Part shown: positions 26,227-38,100 of the stretch, piece by piece
Layout of the letters: the number at the start of each line of letters is the position of its first letter
Position numbering within the stretch: the first letter of the stretch is position 1
The notes under the pieces: generated by a model
Told to the model about the DNA's origin: nothing
The model's database searches: none
Seen by the model: the letters and a program-made list of their open reading frames with translations, nothing else
Source of the DNA: Paenibacillus ginsengihumi DSM 21568
GTDB taxonomy: Bacteria; Bacillota; Bacilli; Paenibacillales; NBRC-103111
NCBI RefSeq assembly: GCF_000380965.1
Contig: NZ_KB905562.1
Span: forward strand, 1 to 64,000
DNA length: 64,000 bases
Direction of reading: 5' to 3'
Position numbers and translations under genes: made by a program

Positions 26227-29200
26227 TTATAACGCAATCGCGATGCGATGCTCGCCGCCGTCGTCGCGCAGCTCGATGAACGTGTCCGGACCGGCTTGCA
26301 GCAGCTTGGCTCCGTCTGTCGCTTCGGGAATTCTGCTGAAGGTAAGCCGGTAAGTCGTATTGCCGTACCGGTAAACCGCCTCGAAGCCGGGCCAATCGGA
26401 AGGGACGCACGGAGCGAGATATAGCCGGTTACCGCGCTTTTGCAGCCCGAGCAGCCACTCGATGCCGCTTTGGTACATCCAGCCGGCAGCTCCGGTATAC
26501 CATGTCCACCCGGCATGGCCGCGGTGAGGCTCCGAGGAATACACATCCGCAGCCATCACATAAGGCTCTCCGACATATTGCCGCACTTCCTGGTCCGTTC
26601 GCGTATGGGTAATCGGGTTCAGCCGGTGGAACAGCTCGAACGCTTTGTCGCCTTGTCCGAGCTTGCACCAGGCCACGATGCTCCAGATGACCCCGTGCGT
26701 ATACTGCGCGCCGTTCTCCCGGATGCCCGGCGGATATCCTTGAATATATCCGGGGCTCGGGTCGCTGCGGTCGAACGCCGGCGTCAGCAGCTTGGCGATC
26801 GACAGCTCGCGGTCCACCAGCTCGCGGTCGAACGACTGCATCGCCCGCAGGGCGCGCTCCTTCGGCGCGGCCCCGGAGATGACCGACCACGACTGGGCGA
26901 TCGCGTCGATGCGGCATTCTTCGTTGTGGATGGAGCCGAGCCATGTGCCGGCATCCGTATAGGCCCGGCGGTACCATTCGCCATCCCAGGCATGCTCCTG
27001 GACGGCCTCGGCCAGCCGCTCCCGCATCTGCCGGTATCGCGCTGCCCTCGCGGCGTCGCCCCGCTCGCTGCAGATCGGCTCGAAGCGCCGCATCACCTCG
27101 CACAGGAACCAGGCCAGCCAGACGCTCTCGCCGTGCCCTTCGGCGCCGACCAGGTTCATGCCGTCGTTCCAGTCGCCGACGCCGATCAGCGGCAGGCCGT
27201 GCTCGCCGATCCGCTCAAGCGCCTTGTCGATGGCGCGCACGCAGTGCTCGTAGACGCTGCCGCTGCGGCCGGAGCGCACCGTCGCTTCGTAGCGCTCGTG
27301 CTCGCCTTCCTTCAGCGGCTCGCTGGTCAAATAAGGAGCTTCCTCCGCGAACAAGGCGTCGTCTCCCGTATGCTCCGCATAGCGGGCGGCGGCGTAGGGC
27401 AGCCACAGCAGATCGTCGGAGAAAAGCGTCCTGATGCCGCGATCCGTCTCCTCGTGCCACCAATGCTGCACGTCGCCTTCTTCGTATTGATGCGCGGCGT
27501 GAATGAGAATCTGCTTCCTGGCCAGCTCCGGCGCCGCGTGCAGCATGGCCAGCGCATCCTGCAGCTGATCGCGGAAGCCGTAGGCGCCTCCCGCCTGATA
27601 GAAGGCGGAGCGGGCCCACATCCGGCAAGCCAGCGTCTGGTACAGCAGCCAGCCGTTCAGCAGCAGGTTCGTCTCGACAGACGGCGTATCGACGGCGATC
27701 TGGCCCAGCGTCCGCTCCCAGAAGCGGGTCATTTCCAGCCACGCTTCGTCGCACCGGGCCGCGTCCCGGTAACGCCGCGCAAGGTCCGCCGCTGCGGAGC
27801 GGGATGAAGCGCAGCCGAGCAGGACGATGACCTCCGTCTCTTCGCCGGGCCGTAGGCTCAGCCTGCGCTGGACCGCGCCGCAGCTCGCGTAGTGCGCGCC
27901 CGTCCGCCCGGACAGGCGGCTGCGCTTCAGCGCCGCGGGGCGCTCCGGGCTGCCGTTGCGGCCGATAAATTCGGCCTGGTCCGACGTCCACGACACGCTG
28001 CCGGATGCGCCGTCCTGCTGCGGGAAGACGCCGAGGAACGCGGTCGCTTCCCGGAACGTCTCCTGATAGCGGTTCTGCGCGGTCAGCAGCGCTGCGGACT
28101 CGTCCCATTCGCTGACGATAAACGGCGCGTTCGCCTGCCGCTGCACGCCGATGACCCATTCGGCGTAATAAGTGACCGAAAGCGTCCGGCTCTCGGACGA
28201 GTTGTTTTGCAGGCGCAGCCGCATGATTTTCACCGGGTCCTCCAGCGGGACGAATACGGTCATCGTATGCCGGATGCCTCCGCGCTCGTGCTTGAACGAG
28301 GTAAAGCCGCGGCCGTGCGTGACCAGATAAGGCTCCGCATGCTTGCCGGCGCCGGGCGCGGCCGTCCATACCTCGCCCGACTCCTCGTCCCGCAAATAGG
28401 CCAGCTCGCCCGGGGGATCGAGCACCGGATCGTTCGACCACGGCGTCAGCTTGCACTCCCGGCTGTTTCTCCAGAACGTGTACCCTGTGCCGAGCTCGGT
28501 GACGAGCGTGCCGAAGCCGGGGTTGGCCAGAACGTTGCTCCAGGGGGCCGGCAAATGCTTGCCGTCCCGGACGGCGATGCGATAGCTTGCGCCGTCCGGC
28601 GAGAACCCGCCCCAGCCGTTATAGAACAGCGTGTCCTTGGCAGCGAGCGCCGGCTCCCGGGTCGGCCGCGGAACTGCCGCGGGTCGCGCGGCTTTAGCGT
28701 TCGCCGCAGCTTCCGGGGCGCCGGCCGCAGCCGCTTCGGGCGCTCTTAGCAGCGGCCCGGGCAGCGGCGGTCCGGCCATGCGCCGCGGCAGCCGCAGCTG
28801 GCCGGCAAGGCTGGGGCCGCCGGCGCGCAGCGTCACCCGCGCCGCGGCGACCAGCAGCGTCCGGTCGTCCGCGCTCAGCCGGTCGTCCGGGATGACATGA
28901 ATATCGGCAGGCCCGGCGCCGAACCGGTCGACGCCATGCTCGACCGCTTGCCGGAGCGCATCCTGCAGCTCCTGCTGGTATCCGCCGTCCGATCGGCTGA
29001 GCACGACGAGATCGAATCGAAGGCCGAGCCTGCGCAAATATTCATGCCCGGTCAGCAGCTTGATCATGAACGGCATATGGCTGCGGTTGTCGATGTGCGC
29101 GAGGACGATCGGCCTGTCGCCCGATACGCCGAATGACCAGAGGCCGGACTGCCCCTTCGCGTTGCCGGCGATGTGCAGCCTGCGCTCATTGCGGAGCGGC

Positions 29201-32200
29201 GGCGTATACAGCACCTGGCCGGCGAGCCGCTGGAAAGCGGCCGCTTCCGCCGGAGCGAGCTGCAGATTGCGCAGCTCGATCTGGCTGCGGGTCCAGGCCA
29301 TCTGGAAGCTCCGCTCCGCGGCTTGCGCGCCGGCCAGCCTGGCGGCGATGTTCACCGCGTCTTCCCGCGATTCGGCCGCCGACGTCACCGCATAGAGCGA
29401 TACCTGCTCGCCGGGCTCCAGCTGAATTCGCCGCCGCATGACGAAGGCAGGGTCGGCGACGGAGCCGGTTTTGCCCTGCAGTCGCGCGCGGATTGCTTGC
29501 GGCTCGGCAAGCGTATGCCCGCGCCCGACGAAGGCGGCCCGGTCGGTCTCGAACTCCGCGGGGCCGAGGGCGTGATCTTCCGCGACCAGCAGGTGGGCGG
29601 CCCACAACTCCCGGTCCTTCGCTTCCCGTTTCCGCCGGCCGGCGACAAGGCAACCGCTCCCTTCGTCGTATGCGGTGCGGATGAACAGCTTGCTGAACGC
29701 CGGATGCGCCTCGTCGGCGATGGGGCTGGCGAGCGCCAGCTCGACGAAGGTCGTCACCTCGAGCACCTTCGGCTCGCCGCCCGTATTTTTCAGCGTGATC
29801 CGGCGCACCTCCGCGTCGGCTTCCGGGGAGACGCATATTTCCATGCGCGTTGCCACGGCGCCGTCCTTCCGTTCGAAAACCGCTTTGCCCTGCTCGAAGG
29901 CGATCCGCTGCTCCAGCGGCTCCGCCCGGCACGGATGGTATGCGGCGGACCAGAGCCGGTCGGCCAGCACGTCGCGAATATAGACGGCGCTTCCCCAGTT
30001 GTCCTTCACCGGCTCCTCCCGCCATCTGGAGACGAGCAGCCCTTCCCAGCCGGCATAGCCGCCGCCGCTGGCCGTGACCATCGTCAGGAAGCGCCCGTTG
30101 GACAGCAGGCACACCTCCGGCGTCGCGGTATGGGGGGAGGCGAACTCCCGCACCGCGACGGTGCCGCGCACGGCGGCGCCGTTGTCCGGGGCGGCGCGGT
30201 ACATCGCCGGATGCTTGATCCATCGCGGCCGGCGGGGGATGCGCTCCTGCAGCAGAAGCTCGGCTGCCTGCACCTCCTTGTTGCGATGGAACCGGTCGTA
30301 CATCGGGCGCGGCAGCAGCAGATTGGCGAGCGTCAGCAGGCTCATCCCCTGATGATGGGCCATGAAGCTGCGGACGACCATATGCCTGCGGCCTTTCGGC
30401 ATGCGGCGCGGCGTGAAATCGATCGCCTCGTAATAGCCGTACCGGCCCCGCCCGCCCAGCCGTTCCATCTCCCTCAGCGCCATCAGGCCTTCCCGGAAGG
30501 CGTATGGCAGGGCCATGATCGTGGCGTAGGGCGCAAGCACGAGATCCTGCTCGAGCCCCCGCTTAAACCCGAGACCGGGCACGCCGAATGCCCGGTATTG
30601 GTAATTCATCTGGTAGTCGAATGCGAAATAGCCGGACTCGGAAATGCCGAACGGCACATCCCGTTGCCGCGCATATTCGATCTGCCGCTCGACGACGGCC
30701 CGATATGTGCTGTCCCACAGCGTGCGGCGGTACGTCTTCATAAGCAGCCACGGCATCAAATATTCGAACATCGTGCCGGACCAGGAGAGCAGCACCGGCC
30801 TTCTGCCGTTCTTGGTCAGCGTCCTTCCGAGCGCGTTCCAGTGCGATACCGACACTTGCCCCAGGGCGATGGCGACAAAGCTGGCCTGCCGCGCCTCGGA
30901 GGCGAGCAGATCGTAGAGCACCGCATCCTTCGCTCCCTGCCTCACATGGTAGCCGAGCGAGAGCAGGTTCGCCTTCGGATCGTACAGCGGCCGGAAGTCG
31001 GTCGCCCGGGCCAGCGCGTCGATGCGGGCGGCCAGCCTCGTGCCGCGGGCGATGAGATCGCGGGACAGGCCCGAACCGGACGCCGAGCCGAAACCGGATC
31101 TGGAGTCGGAACCCGTGCTGGAGTCGGAACCCGTGCTGGAGTCGGAACTCGTGCCCGTGCCGAAGCCGGAACCGAAACCGGACGCCGAGCCGAAGCCGGA
31201 ACCCGAGCCGAAGCTGGAGCCGGACCCCAAGCCCGAGCCAGAACCCGAATCCGAGCCGGAGCCAGGACCGGACCCCGAGCCGAAGCCGGAACCCGTGCCG
31301 AGCTCATCGGCGAAAGCGACATCGAACGCCCGCTCAGTCTGTCGTGCGGGGGCGTGCGAACGGGGCCGCTCTCCGCTTCCGTCCCGGGCAGCCCGCACCC
31401 ATTCGAGCAAGCCTTCCTTCACGGTCAGCAGGCAGGCGACCAGGTTGCCCGAGTCCACCGTAGACACGTAAACGGGCGGCAGCGGCTCCAGCGTTTCCGT
31501 ATCGTACCAGTTGTAGAGATGGCCCTCCCATTTTTCCATCCGTTCGATCGTGTCCACCGTCCGCTCCAGCCGCTCGACCAGTTCGGCCGTATCGATGAAG
31601 CCGAAGTCTCTGGCAGCCAGGACGCACGTCAAGTACATCCCGATATTGGTCGGCGAGGTGCGGTGCGCGATACCCCTGTCAGGCTCGATCTGGACGTTGT
31701 CCGGCGGCAGCCAGTGGTCGCGGGGAGTCACGAAATCCTCGTAGAACGACCAGATGTCGCGCGCCAGCCGGAAAAGCTCCTCGCTTTCTTCCGGCGTCCA
31801 TGTCTTCGGCTCGCGGACCGGCGCGCGATCGAGCCAGCGAACGAGAAGCGGCGCCGCGCTCCAGAGCGCGGCCATGAGGAGGCCGGTCGCGGCCACCGCG
31901 GCCCGGCCGCTCGTCACAGCGCCCAGCGCCATCAGGAAGGTAAAGGCGCTGCCGCCGTACAGGCCGGCGAGGGGAGGGGCGCCTTTGCGGGCGCTTAATC
32001 GCTCGACCTCGGCCTGATTCACCCATTCGAGCAGCTTGCGCTTCGATACGCTCAGACGGTACAGCGTGCGGCCGATGGCGTCCAGCAGCATCGCGCTTTG
32101 AAACGGGAGCGTGACGAACGCGACGATCGCTTGTCCGCCTGCGGCAAGCAGGCTTTCCGGCCGGCGGACGACGCCGCGGACGTTGGCAAGCTGGCGCAGG

Positions 32201-34728
32201 AGCGGCAGCAGCAGCGTCAGCAGCGCAACCCCGTACCAGCGCAGCGGGGAGCCGGGTAGCGCCGGCGCGGCCAGCAGCAAAATAGCGAGCAGCGCGGGCT
32301 GCAGCAGGCTGCGCCGCAGATTGTCCACGATCTGCCAGCGGGTGAGCAGGGTCAGATCGGTCGGCACGAGCTCATTGCGGCCGTCGCGGCAGCGGCGGGC
32401 GAGCCACGGCAGCAGCTGCCAGTCGCCGCGGGTCCAGCGGTGCAGCCGCTTCTGATGCGACAGGAACGTGGACGGGTGCTCGTCGATCAGCTCGATGTCC
32501 GACAAAAATCCGGCCCGCAAATAGCCGCCCTCCAGCAAATCGTGGCTGAGCACCCGATTTTCCGGGAACCGGTTGCCGAGCACGCGGCCGAACGTCTCCA
32601 CGTCGAAGATGCCTTTTCCGGTAAAAATGCCTTGGCCCATCGCATCCTGATACGGGTCCGATACCGCGAAGGCGTAAGGGTCGAGGCCCGGCTCGGAGGC
32701 CCACAAGGCGGACAGCCTCGACCGCTGCGCGCTTTCGTACGTCATCCCGATGCGCGGCTGCAGCACGCCGTAGCCTTCGACGACCCGGGTGCCGCTGGCG
32801 TTCAGCCGCGGCCGGTTGTACGGGAGATGAATAGCGCCGATCATCCGATGGGCGCTTTCCAATGGCAGCTGCGTATCCGCATCCAGCGTAATGACATAGC
32901 GGATGCGTTCCAGAACCGAGGAATCGCCGACGACGGTGCTGTAGCTGGTGTCCCGACTGCCTTGCAGCAGCCGGACGAACTCGACCAGCTTGCCCCTTTT
33001 GCGCTCCCAGCCCATCCAGACGTTCTCGGACGGATTCCATCGCCTGCTGCGGTGAAACAGATGGAACGTGCTGAGCGGGCAATCCCGGTTCAGCCGTTCG
33101 ATCTCGGCCTTGGCGGCGGCGAGCAGCGCCTCGTCCTCCGGCATCCGCTCCGCATCGGCATCGCGGTAATCGCTCAGGATGGCGAAATGGATATTGGGGT
33201 CGCGGTTCGCCAAATGGTGCAGCTCCAGCCGCTCGGCGGCGCTTTTCACCTCTTCGACGCGCGACCAGATGACCGGAATGACGACCATCGTGGCCGCTTC
33301 TTCGGGAACGCCCTTGGAAAAATCGTACCTCAGCAGCCGCGTGGGCCGCTTGGCCCGCTCCACCAGCCAATGCAGCGCGGTCACGCCCCATTCGCTGGCC
33401 GGTACCGCCAGTAGCAGCAGCGCGAGCGCCCAGCCTAGCGGAGTAACGGGGCCGTTCCCGACGCCCCACGCGGACAGGCCGGCGAGCGCCAACGCCGAGG
33501 CCAGCGTCAGCAGCTGAAAGTAAATGCCGGTCGCCCGCCGCTTGATTCCGGCTTCGGGCAGCATCCCGGCTTTGCCGCACTCTTTCAGCGCCCGATGAAG
33601 CGCCTTGAGCCCCTTTCCTTCGAGCAAATAATAGGCTGCGTACGCGTCCCGCGGCGGCACGGCGGAATCGCCCCCGCTCCGGCCGTCCTCGCCGCCCTGG
33701 CCGTCCCGGCCGCCAGCCTCGGCGAAGCGCGCATCGGCCAGCCGCACCGCTTGCGAGGCGACCAGCTTCTCGGGCACCTTCATCCGCCGGGCCAGCTTCT
33801 CCACCCGGCTGCGCAGCGTATGACGGCTGGCGGCATCGAGCCGCGGATAATCGCCCGCCTGCTCCTCGCGGAGCGCTTGCTCCACCGCGTTGATCCGCTC
33901 GAACAACTCGCTCCAGGAGAGGCGGGCCAGCTTGCGCAGGCTGCCGATCGCATTGCCTGCGCTGACCTGGTATTCGGCCTGCAGCTGGTAATCGTAGGAA
34001 AGAATCGAGTCCAGGCTTTCCGGCCCGTTGTCCAGCTTGCAGACGAGCCATTCGCCGAGATGGGCCGAATCCTCGGCGTGCTCCCGCAGATGCTTGACGA
34101 GGTGGACGATCATCGCTCCGGATAACGGCAACTCCACATGGGCGTCTTCCAGTGCCAGCTTCAGCCGCTCCGGGGTCAGCTCGGCTGTCGGAATGCCTGA
34201 GAGCACCCGCTCCACAAGGTCGCATACCGCGCGGCGTTCCTTCACCGGCTCCATGATTGCCGTCAGCCGGCGGATCAGCTCGATTTTCATAAACAAGGGA
34301 ATATGCCACGATTCCGCAATGGTCAGCACCGCCACCTCCTGGTAGGCGGCGAGATAGATGGCGAACGTCTCCTCGTCCAGCACGCCGTCGGTTTGCTCCA
34401 AATACGACTTGCAGATCGACGAGATGCGAAGCTGCCCGTCCCTGCCGGTCGCGGGAAGTGCTTTCAGCCGCAGGTGGGCGATTTCCTCGCGGATGTCGAG
34501 CGCCTCGGTCTCGATAAATTCGGAATGATCGAGAAGCCATTCCTCAGCAGGCTGGGCGCAGATGCCGCGATGCTCGTTCAATTCTCTCACGAAGGAACGC
34601 AGCTGTGCGATCTCCGGCTCCACCCTGCTCCATAAAGCTGCCGGCGAAATTCGTTTTTCGCGCGGCTGATGCTCCAGCGCAAGCTTGTGCGCGGCTTCCC
34701 TCAGCTTGTCCTCGTTCCATCCCATCAT
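26227..34728 (-). CDS. Giant cyclic beta-1,2-glucan synthase-like protein (GT84/GH94)
   Basis: Multidomain membrane enzyme of 2833 residues, matching the length of rhizobial NdvB/ChvB and Brucella Cgs. An N-terminal region of about 400 residues precedes two helices (about 400-455). A GT84 glycosyltransferase domain (about 480-830) follows with TLDADTQLP and [13 protein letters not shown]. More helices lie at about 815-960, then a glycoamylase-like domain (about 990-1490), and two carbohydrate-binding/GH94 phosphorylase-like regions with [10 protein letters not shown] near the end. By family it would polymerise and cyclise glucan. The ATG at 34728 follows GGAGGAATT. A Gly/Ser linker at about 1143-1219 splits the glycoamylase domain. 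Product linkage is inferred. Confidence 0.88.
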   Translation of the reverse strand: MMGWNEDKLREAAHKLALEHQPREKRISPAALWSRVEPEIAQLRSFVRELNEHRGICAQPAEEWLLDHSEFIETEALDIREEIAHLRLKALPATGRDGQLRISSICKSYLEQTDGVLDEETFAIYLAAYQEVAVLTIAESWHIPLFMKIELIRRLTAIMEPVKERRAVCDLVERVLSGIPTAELTPERLKLALEDAHVELPLSGAMIVHLVKHLREHAEDSAHLGEWLVCKLDNGPESLDSILSYDYQLQAEYQVSAGNAIGSLRKLARLSWSELFERINAVEQALREEQAGDYPRLDAASRHTLRSRVEKLARRMKVPEKLVASQAVRLADARFAEAGGRDGQGGEDGRSGGDSAVPPRDAYAAYYLLEGKGLKALHRALKECGKAGMLPEAGIKRRATGIYFQLLTLASALALAGLSAWGVGNGPVTPLGWALALLLLAVPASEWGVTALHWLVERAKRPTRLLRYDFSKGVPEEAATMVVIPVIWSRVEEVKSAAERLELHHLANRDPNIHFAILSDYRDADAERMPEDEALLAAAKAEIERLNRDCPLSTFHLFHRSRRWNPSENVWMGWERKRGKLVEFVRLLQGSRDTSYSTVVGDSSVLERIRYVITLDADTQLPLESAHRMIGAIHLPYNRPRLNASGTRVVEGYGVLQPRIGMTYESAQRSRLSALWASEPGLDPYAFAVSDPYQDAMGQGIFTGKGIFDVETFGRVLGNRFPENRVLSHDLLEGGYLRAGFLSDIELIDEHPSTFLSHQKRLHRWTRGDWQLLPWLARRCRDGRNELVPTDLTLLTRWQIVDNLRRSLLQPALLAILLLAAPALPGSPLRWYGVALLTLLLPLLRQLANVRGVVRRPESLLAAGGQAIVAFVTLPFQSAMLLDAIGRTLYRLSVSKRKLLEWVNQAEVERLSARKGAPPLAGLYGGSAFTFLMALGAVTSGRAAVAATGLLMAALWSAAPLLVRWLDRAPVREPKTWTPEESEELFRLARDIWSFYEDFVTPRDHWLPPDNVQIEPDRGIAHRTSPTNIGMYLTCVLAARDFGFIDTAELVERLERTVDTIERMEKWEGHLYNWYDTETLEPLPPVYVSTVDSGNLVACLLTVKEGLLEWVRAARDGSGERPRSHAPARQTERAFDVAFADELGTGSGFGSGSGPGSGSDSGSGSGLGSGSSFGSGSGFGSASGFGSGFGTGTSSDSSTGSDSSTGSDSRSGFGSASGSGLSRDLIARGTRLAARIDALARATDFRPLYDPKANLLSLGYHVRQGAKDAVLYDLLASEARQASFVAIALGQVSVSHWNALGRTLTKNGRRPVLLSWSGTMFEYLMPWLLMKTYRRTLWDSTYRAVVERQIEYARQRDVPFGISESGYFAFDYQMNYQYRAFGVPGLGFKRGLEQDLVLAPYATIMALPYAFREGLMALREMERLGGRGRYGYYEAIDFTPRRMPKGRRHMVVRSFMAHHQGMSLLTLANLLLPRPMYDRFHRNKEVQAAELLLQERIPRRPRWIKHPAMYRAAPDNGAAVRGTVAVREFASPHTATPEVCLLSNGRFLTMVTASGGGYAGWEGLLVSRWREEPVKDNWGSAVYIRDVLADRLWSAAYHPCRAEPLEQRIAFEQGKAVFERKDGAVATRMEICVSPEADAEVRRITLKNTGGEPKVLEVTTFVELALASPIADEAHPAFSKLFIRTAYDEGSGCLVAGRRKREAKDRELWAAHLLVAEDHALGPAEFETDRAAFVGRGHTLAEPQAIRARLQGKTGSVADPAFVMRRRIQLEPGEQVSLYAVTSAAESREDAVNIAARLAGAQAAERSFQMAWTRSQIELRNLQLAPAEAAAFQRLAGQVLYTPPLRNERRLHIAGNAKGQSGLWSFGVSGDRPIVLAHIDNRSHMPFMIKLLTGHEYLRRLGLRFDLVVLSRSDGGYQQELQDALRQAVEHGVDRFGAGPADIHVIPDDRLSADDRTLLVAAARVTLRAGGPSLAGQLRLPRRMAGPPLPGPLLRAPEAAAAGAPEAAANAKAARPAAVPRPTREPALAAKDTLFYNGWGGFSPDGASYRIAVRDGKHLPAPWSNVLANPGFGTLVTELGTGYTFWRNSRECKLTPWSNDPVLDPPGELAYLRDEESGEVWTAAPGAGKHAEPYLVTHGRGFTSFKHERGGIRHTMTVFVPLEDPVKIMRLRLQNNSSESRTLSVTYYAEWVIGVQRQANAPFIVSEWDESAALLTAQNRYQETFREATAFLGVFPQQDGASGSVSWTSDQAEFIGRNGSPERPAALKRSRLSGRTGAHYASCGAVQRRLSLRPGEETEVIVLLGCASSRSAAADLARRYRDAARCDEAWLEMTRFWERTLGQIAVDTPSVETNLLLNGWLLYQTLACRMWARSAFYQAGGAYGFRDQLQDALAMLHAAPELARKQILIHAAHQYEEGDVQHWWHEETDRGIRTLFSDDLLWLPYAAARYAEHTGDDALFAEEAPYLTSEPLKEGEHERYEATVRSGRSGSVYEHCVRAIDKALERIGEHGLPLIGVGDWNDGMNLVGAEGHGESVWLAWFLCEVMRRFEPICSERGDAARAARYRQMRERLAEAVQEHAWDGEWYRRAYTDAGTWLGSIHNEECRIDAIAQSWSVISGAAPKERALRAMQSFDRELVDRELSIAKLLTPAFDRSDPSPGYIQGYPPGIRENGAQYTHGVIWSIVAWCKLGQGDKAFELFHRLNPITHTRTDQEVRQYVGEPYVMAADVYSSEPHRGHAGWTWYTGAAGWMYQSGIEWLLGLQKRGNRLYLAPCVPSDWPGFEAVYRYGNTTYRLTFSRIPEATDGAKLLQAGPDTFIELRDDGGEHRIAIAL
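31066..31305. repeat. Low-complexity tandem repeats encoding a Gly/Ser/Phe linker
   Basis: On the plus strand this stretch is made of GAGCCGAAGCCGGAACC-like words. On the coding minus strand they give [16 protein letters not shown] and SSTGSDS repeats. The copies are close enough to allow slippage. All length changes so far have kept the frame of the 2833-residue protein. Confidence 0.85.
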
Positions 34729-35001
34729 AATTCCTCCAACGTTAAGAATGGCATGATGTCGCATTATTACCATTCCACGTTTTGGCGGATTTTATGACCG
34801 ATCGCCAAAAGATCCGGTTTTTGCCCCCATTGGCTTGCGGGAAATCGGGGGGCCGATTTCGCTCAGCGGGGACTCATTTCCTGAATTTGCCGCGAACTGT
34901 ATAGGAGGGCAGCAGGCATGCCCCGAGATTGCGAACAGGCCGGCGAAAGCGCTATGGCGAGATCGCTTGAATGCCGGGGCAGGACGCTTGCAAGCCAAGC
35001 C

Positions 35002-35310
35002 GCGTTCCGCTCGGGTCATCCGGAGCCCGAAGCGGTCGGCGGCAATCGGCTGGGGTCATGCGGGGCTCTCGACCGGCGGCGTTCCGCTTGGGCCATCCGG
35101 AGCCCGAAGCGGTCGGCGGCAATCGGCTGGGGTCATGCGGGGCTCTCGACCGGCGGCGTTCCGCTCGGGTCATCCGGAGCCCGAAGCGGTTGGCGGCAAT
35201 CGGCTGGGGTCATGCGGGGCTCTCGATCGGCGGCGTTCCGCTCGGGTCATCCGGAGCCCGAAGCGGTCGGCGGCGTTCGGCTCGGATCATGCGGAGCACG
35301 CCACCGGCGG
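35002..35310. repeat. 77-bp tandem repeat, four copies
   Basis: Units starting GCGTTCCGCT begin at 35002, 35079, 35156 and 35233, exactly 77 bp apart, with only a few differences between copies; the last is truncated and diverged. The unit contains CATCCGGAGCCCGAAGCGG and GGTCATGCGGGGCTCTCG. It lies upstream of the secreted-protein gene at 35414. The period is not a multiple of three and no gene is supported across it. The rest of 34729-35413 shows nothing else recognisable. Confidence 0.9.
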
Positions 35311-35413
35311 TCTGCACTCCCCCAGCGATTGCGGGGAGCGCGACGCCCGTCTGGGAGCGGCCAGGCCTGCCTTTCGCCAAGCTTCAACATTTTTACCGCA
35401 AAGGAGAGAAATC

Positions 35414-36340
35414 GTGAACAGCAACAAGCGCAATTTTTTCCGGCCCGGCCGCTGGGCCAAAGCCGTCATTCTCGGATGTTTTCTTGCCGGCCAGGCGCTT
35501 GCGCCTTCCGGGCCATACGGAACGGCCGAAGCCGCAGAGCGGCCTGTCGTCGGCACGTGGATGTGGAACCCGTACGTGATTGGCGAAGATCCGGAGGGGA
35601 CGCTGCAGGCTCTGTCCGAACGAGGCGTCAATCTCGTGTATTTGTGCATCGACCGCGATTATCCGCAAGCCTATTACAGCCGTTTTATTCGCGAGGCCGG
35701 GGCGCTCGGCATCGAGGTGCAGGCGCTCGGAGGCGCGCCGAATTGGGTGCTGCCGGAGCATAACGGCAAGCTGTACGATTTTATTTATTGGGTGACGGGC
35801 TACAATAGCCAGGTCGCGCCGGAAGAACGGTTTGCCGGAATCCATCTGGACGTCGAGCCTTATGTTCTTCCCGAATGGTCTTCCGACTCCGATCGGATTA
35901 TCGGACTGTGGATGGATACGGTCAGCGGCTTCGCCCAAGAGGTCAGGTCGACCGGCGCACTCAAAGTCGGCATCGATATGCCGGTATGGCTGGAGCATTT
36001 TAGCGTCCGGGACGGGTACGGCGGCCGGACGACGTTGTCGGACTGGCTGATCCGCCGGGTGGACGAGGTGACGTTGATGGCCTACCGCACCAGCGCGAAG
36101 GACGTGGCGGATTCCGTCCGGACCGAGTTGGACGAAGCCGACCGGGCAGGGGTGCCGGTCATCATTGGTGTCGATACGGCGGACACCGGCCAGCTGCAGG
36201 AAAGCTATTATTATCACGGCACAACACGAATGAACGGCGATCTTGCCCGCGTCGCCGAAACGTACGGCTCGCGCCCGTCCTACCGCGGCTACAGCGTGCA
36301 TGAGTGGGACAGCTGGATCAGGCTCGGCCCGGGAAGCTGA
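35414..36340 (+). CDS. Secreted TIM-barrel-like protein with a DxE motif
   Basis: Protein of 308 residues starting at a GTG directly behind AAAGGAGAG. A signal peptide (basic start, then AVILGCFLAGQALAP) ends near AEAAE. The mature part alternates strands and helices in a TIM-barrel pattern (GTWMWNPY, VNLVYLCIDRDY, IEVQALGGAPNW). FAGIHLDVEPY (Asp146, Glu148) recalls glycoside-hydrolase catalytic DxE motifs, and VTLMAYR recalls the later strand of GH18-like folds. I cannot name the family or substrate. An ORF extending the frame upstream through the 77-bp repeats is not credible. Confidence 0.7.
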   Translation: MNSNKRNFFRPGRWAKAVILGCFLAGQALAPSGPYGTAEAAERPVVGTWMWNPYVIGEDPEGTLQALSERGVNLVYLCIDRDYPQAYYSRFIREAGALGIEVQALGGAPNWVLPEHNGKLYDFIYWVTGYNSQVAPEERFAGIHLDVEPYVLPEWSSDSDRIIGLWMDTVSGFAQEVRSTGALKVGIDMPVWLEHFSVRDGYGGRTTLSDWLIRRVDEVTLMAYRTSAKDVADSVRTELDEADRAGVPVIIGVDTADTGQLQESYYYHGTTRMNGDLARVAETYGSRPSYRGYSVHEWDSWIRLGPGS

Positions 36341-36558
36341 CCTTCTCCGCGGCTGCGCTGCCGGGAGCATCGCCAGTCTCTAGAGGCGCAACCGGCCGGG
36401 GCCTTAAACCATGGCGCATATTGCCGGGATCGGCGCTTGTGTGCCTTGTTTGCAGAAAATCAACTTCGCATAAAATGATAAAAGCGGAGCGCGGCTTTCT
36501 GTAACCGGAAAATGGCCCCCGAGAGCGCAGCCGCTCGTCTTAGGTTACAAAGGGGATA

Positions 36559-36600
36559 TTGACAGCAAACCTGGTTTCAGTTAAATGTAACTAGTTACAT
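36559..36600 (+). promoter_or_regulatory. Promoter with a 16-bp perfect palindromic operator
   Basis: TTGACA at 36559-36564 and TTAAAT at 36581-36586 are 16 bp apart, a good sigma-A arrangement. Directly over and after the -10 box lies ATGTAACTAGTTACAT (36585-36600), a perfect palindrome. A repressor bound there would block transcription. Half-sites TGTAACC and GGTTACA also occur upstream near 36500 and 36543. The form fits a GntR/FadR-type site; the regulator is not in this window. Confidence 0.65.
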
Positions 36601-36633
36601 CAAGAATCTCGACAAAGGAGATCTCCGGTCAGT

Positions 36634-37558
36634 TTGCCCGGCGAAGCAATCAGGACAAAAATCAATCCCGGTCAGAGAGTAGCTGTGGCTGTAGGCAGCA
36701 GAGGCATTGCCAATATTAAAGAAATTGTCGCTTGCGTAGTGTCCGAGGTAAAGAAGCTGGGCGGCGAGCCTTTTATCGTTCCAGCCATGGGCAGTCATGG
36801 CGGCGCTACCGATGAGGGCCAGGCTGAGGTTTTAGCCCATTATGGCATTACAGAGAGCGCAGTAGGGGCGCCGATCGTTTCTTCTATGGAAACTGTGCAA
36901 GTGGGGCGAACCCCCGGCGGCATTCCGCTATTTTTTGATAAAAATGCATTTATGGCCGATGCGGTAGTATTAGTCGCCAGAGTGAAGCCGCATACGGATT
37001 TCAAAGGGCCTGTTGAAAGCGGATTGCTCAAAATGATGGCGATTGGTCTGGGCAAGCATAAAGGGGCAGAGACGCTTCATTCGCAGGGCTTTGAAGTATT
37101 CGATATCTTGATTCCTGAAGCGGGACAAATGATTGCTCGCAACACACCGGTAAAATTAGGGGTAGCGATCATTGAAAATGCATACGAGGAAACCGCGCAA
37201 ATTCATGTTGTTCCGGTAGAGCAATTCTACGAGAAAGAATGCGAATTCCTTGTTGAAGCTAAGCAAAATATGCCCAGGCTCAATGTGGATCGGATCGATG
37301 TTTTAATCATCGATGAAGTCGGTAAAGACATCAGCGGGGCTGGAATGGACCCGAACATTACGGGGAGATTCAGTATTCCTGTCAAGTCTCTCAATGCACC
37401 GCCGCCGATTCAACGGATGGCATTTACATCAAATTTATATATCCGAAACTTATACAGATGGATCAGCTCTGAATAATCTTCATATTTGCGGAGAGCCTTT
37501 CGAGATCCTATTTAATGAGCAGGGCGAGATCATTAATGAAAATTTATTTTCAGAGTAA
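36634..37558 (+). pseudogene. Lactate racemase-domain (LarA-like, DUF2088) gene with internal deletion
   Basis: The frame from a TTG at 36634 (AAAGGAG 13 nt upstream) gives 280 residues with family features: VAVAVGSRGIANI, FIVPAMGSHGGATDEGQ, RVKPHTDFKGPVESGLLKMMAIGLGKH and SGAGMDPNITG. Near 37425 it runs into unrelated sequence and stops at 37476. The +1 frame then reads HQIYISETYTDGSALNN and GEPFEILFNEQGEI up to 37558, which I recognise as the usual extreme C-terminus of this family. About 100 codons between the two parts appear deleted, out of frame. The N-terminus also looks about 40 residues short. Codon use is more AT-rich than the flanks. Confidence 0.7.
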
Positions 37559-37624
37559 CAGGCTTGCATCCGCGGCGGCAATTGCATATAATACTTGTCA
37601 AAACCGCAAAGCGCACAAATGCAT

Positions 37625-37965
37625 TGACGGAGACAAGTAAGCAGTGCTTCTTCACAGGGAGGAGACGCCGGAGATTGAGAGCGTGTCCGAAGAATCAGGC
37701 TGCCGAAATTCACTCCCGAGCAGTCCTTTGAACGCGCGGCTGAACCGGCCGGCCAGTAGAGGGAACCGGCGGAACATCGTTTCCGGTCCGTTACAGCAAC
37801 GAAGCGAGAAGTTTGCGTCACCGCAAGTGTTTGTTTCGGCAGCATGCCCGTCCCGTAATCATGGCAGGCAGTGCGGCCGGCGGCTTCCGAGGCAGCTTCT
37901 AACAAGGGTGGTACCACGGCTTTTCCGTCCCTTTTCGGGGATGGAGAAGCCTTTTTGCTTTTGCG
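37625..37965 (+). promoter_or_regulatory. T-box leader of pheST
   Basis: The leader starts with a stem I-like segment (GACGGAGACAAGTAAGC). The T-box bulge sequence AAGGGTGGTACCACG is at 37904-37918. Immediately after it a terminator forms from GGCTTTTCCGTCCC and GGGGATGGAGAAGCC, followed by TTTTT. Uncharged tRNA-Phe would pair with the T-box and block the terminator. A UUC specifier at about 37709-37711, followed by A, is plausible but not proven. Confidence 0.9.
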
Positions 37966-38100
37966 GAGAAGGGAACGGTTGTCGGTGTGCGGTAGCTTGT
38001 CGGCAGCGAAGCGAAAGGGCCTGTCCGGGCGGGAGGGCCCGGTGCGGGCGGCGCCCATTGGCGCAACATGCAAAAACGAGAAGCGAAGGAGGCCGGAATC

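Noticed and set aside
29173-31998. A 941-residue plus-strand ORF opposite the glucan synthase gene
   Set aside because: High GC and low-complexity coding sequence leave the other strand open by chance. The protein is Arg/Pro-rich without domains.
34835-35413. N-terminal extension of the secreted protein through the 77-bp repeats
   Set aside because: The GTG at 35414 has a strong ribosome binding site and starts a signal peptide. The upstream frame is repeat sequence with a 77-bp period that is not a multiple of three.
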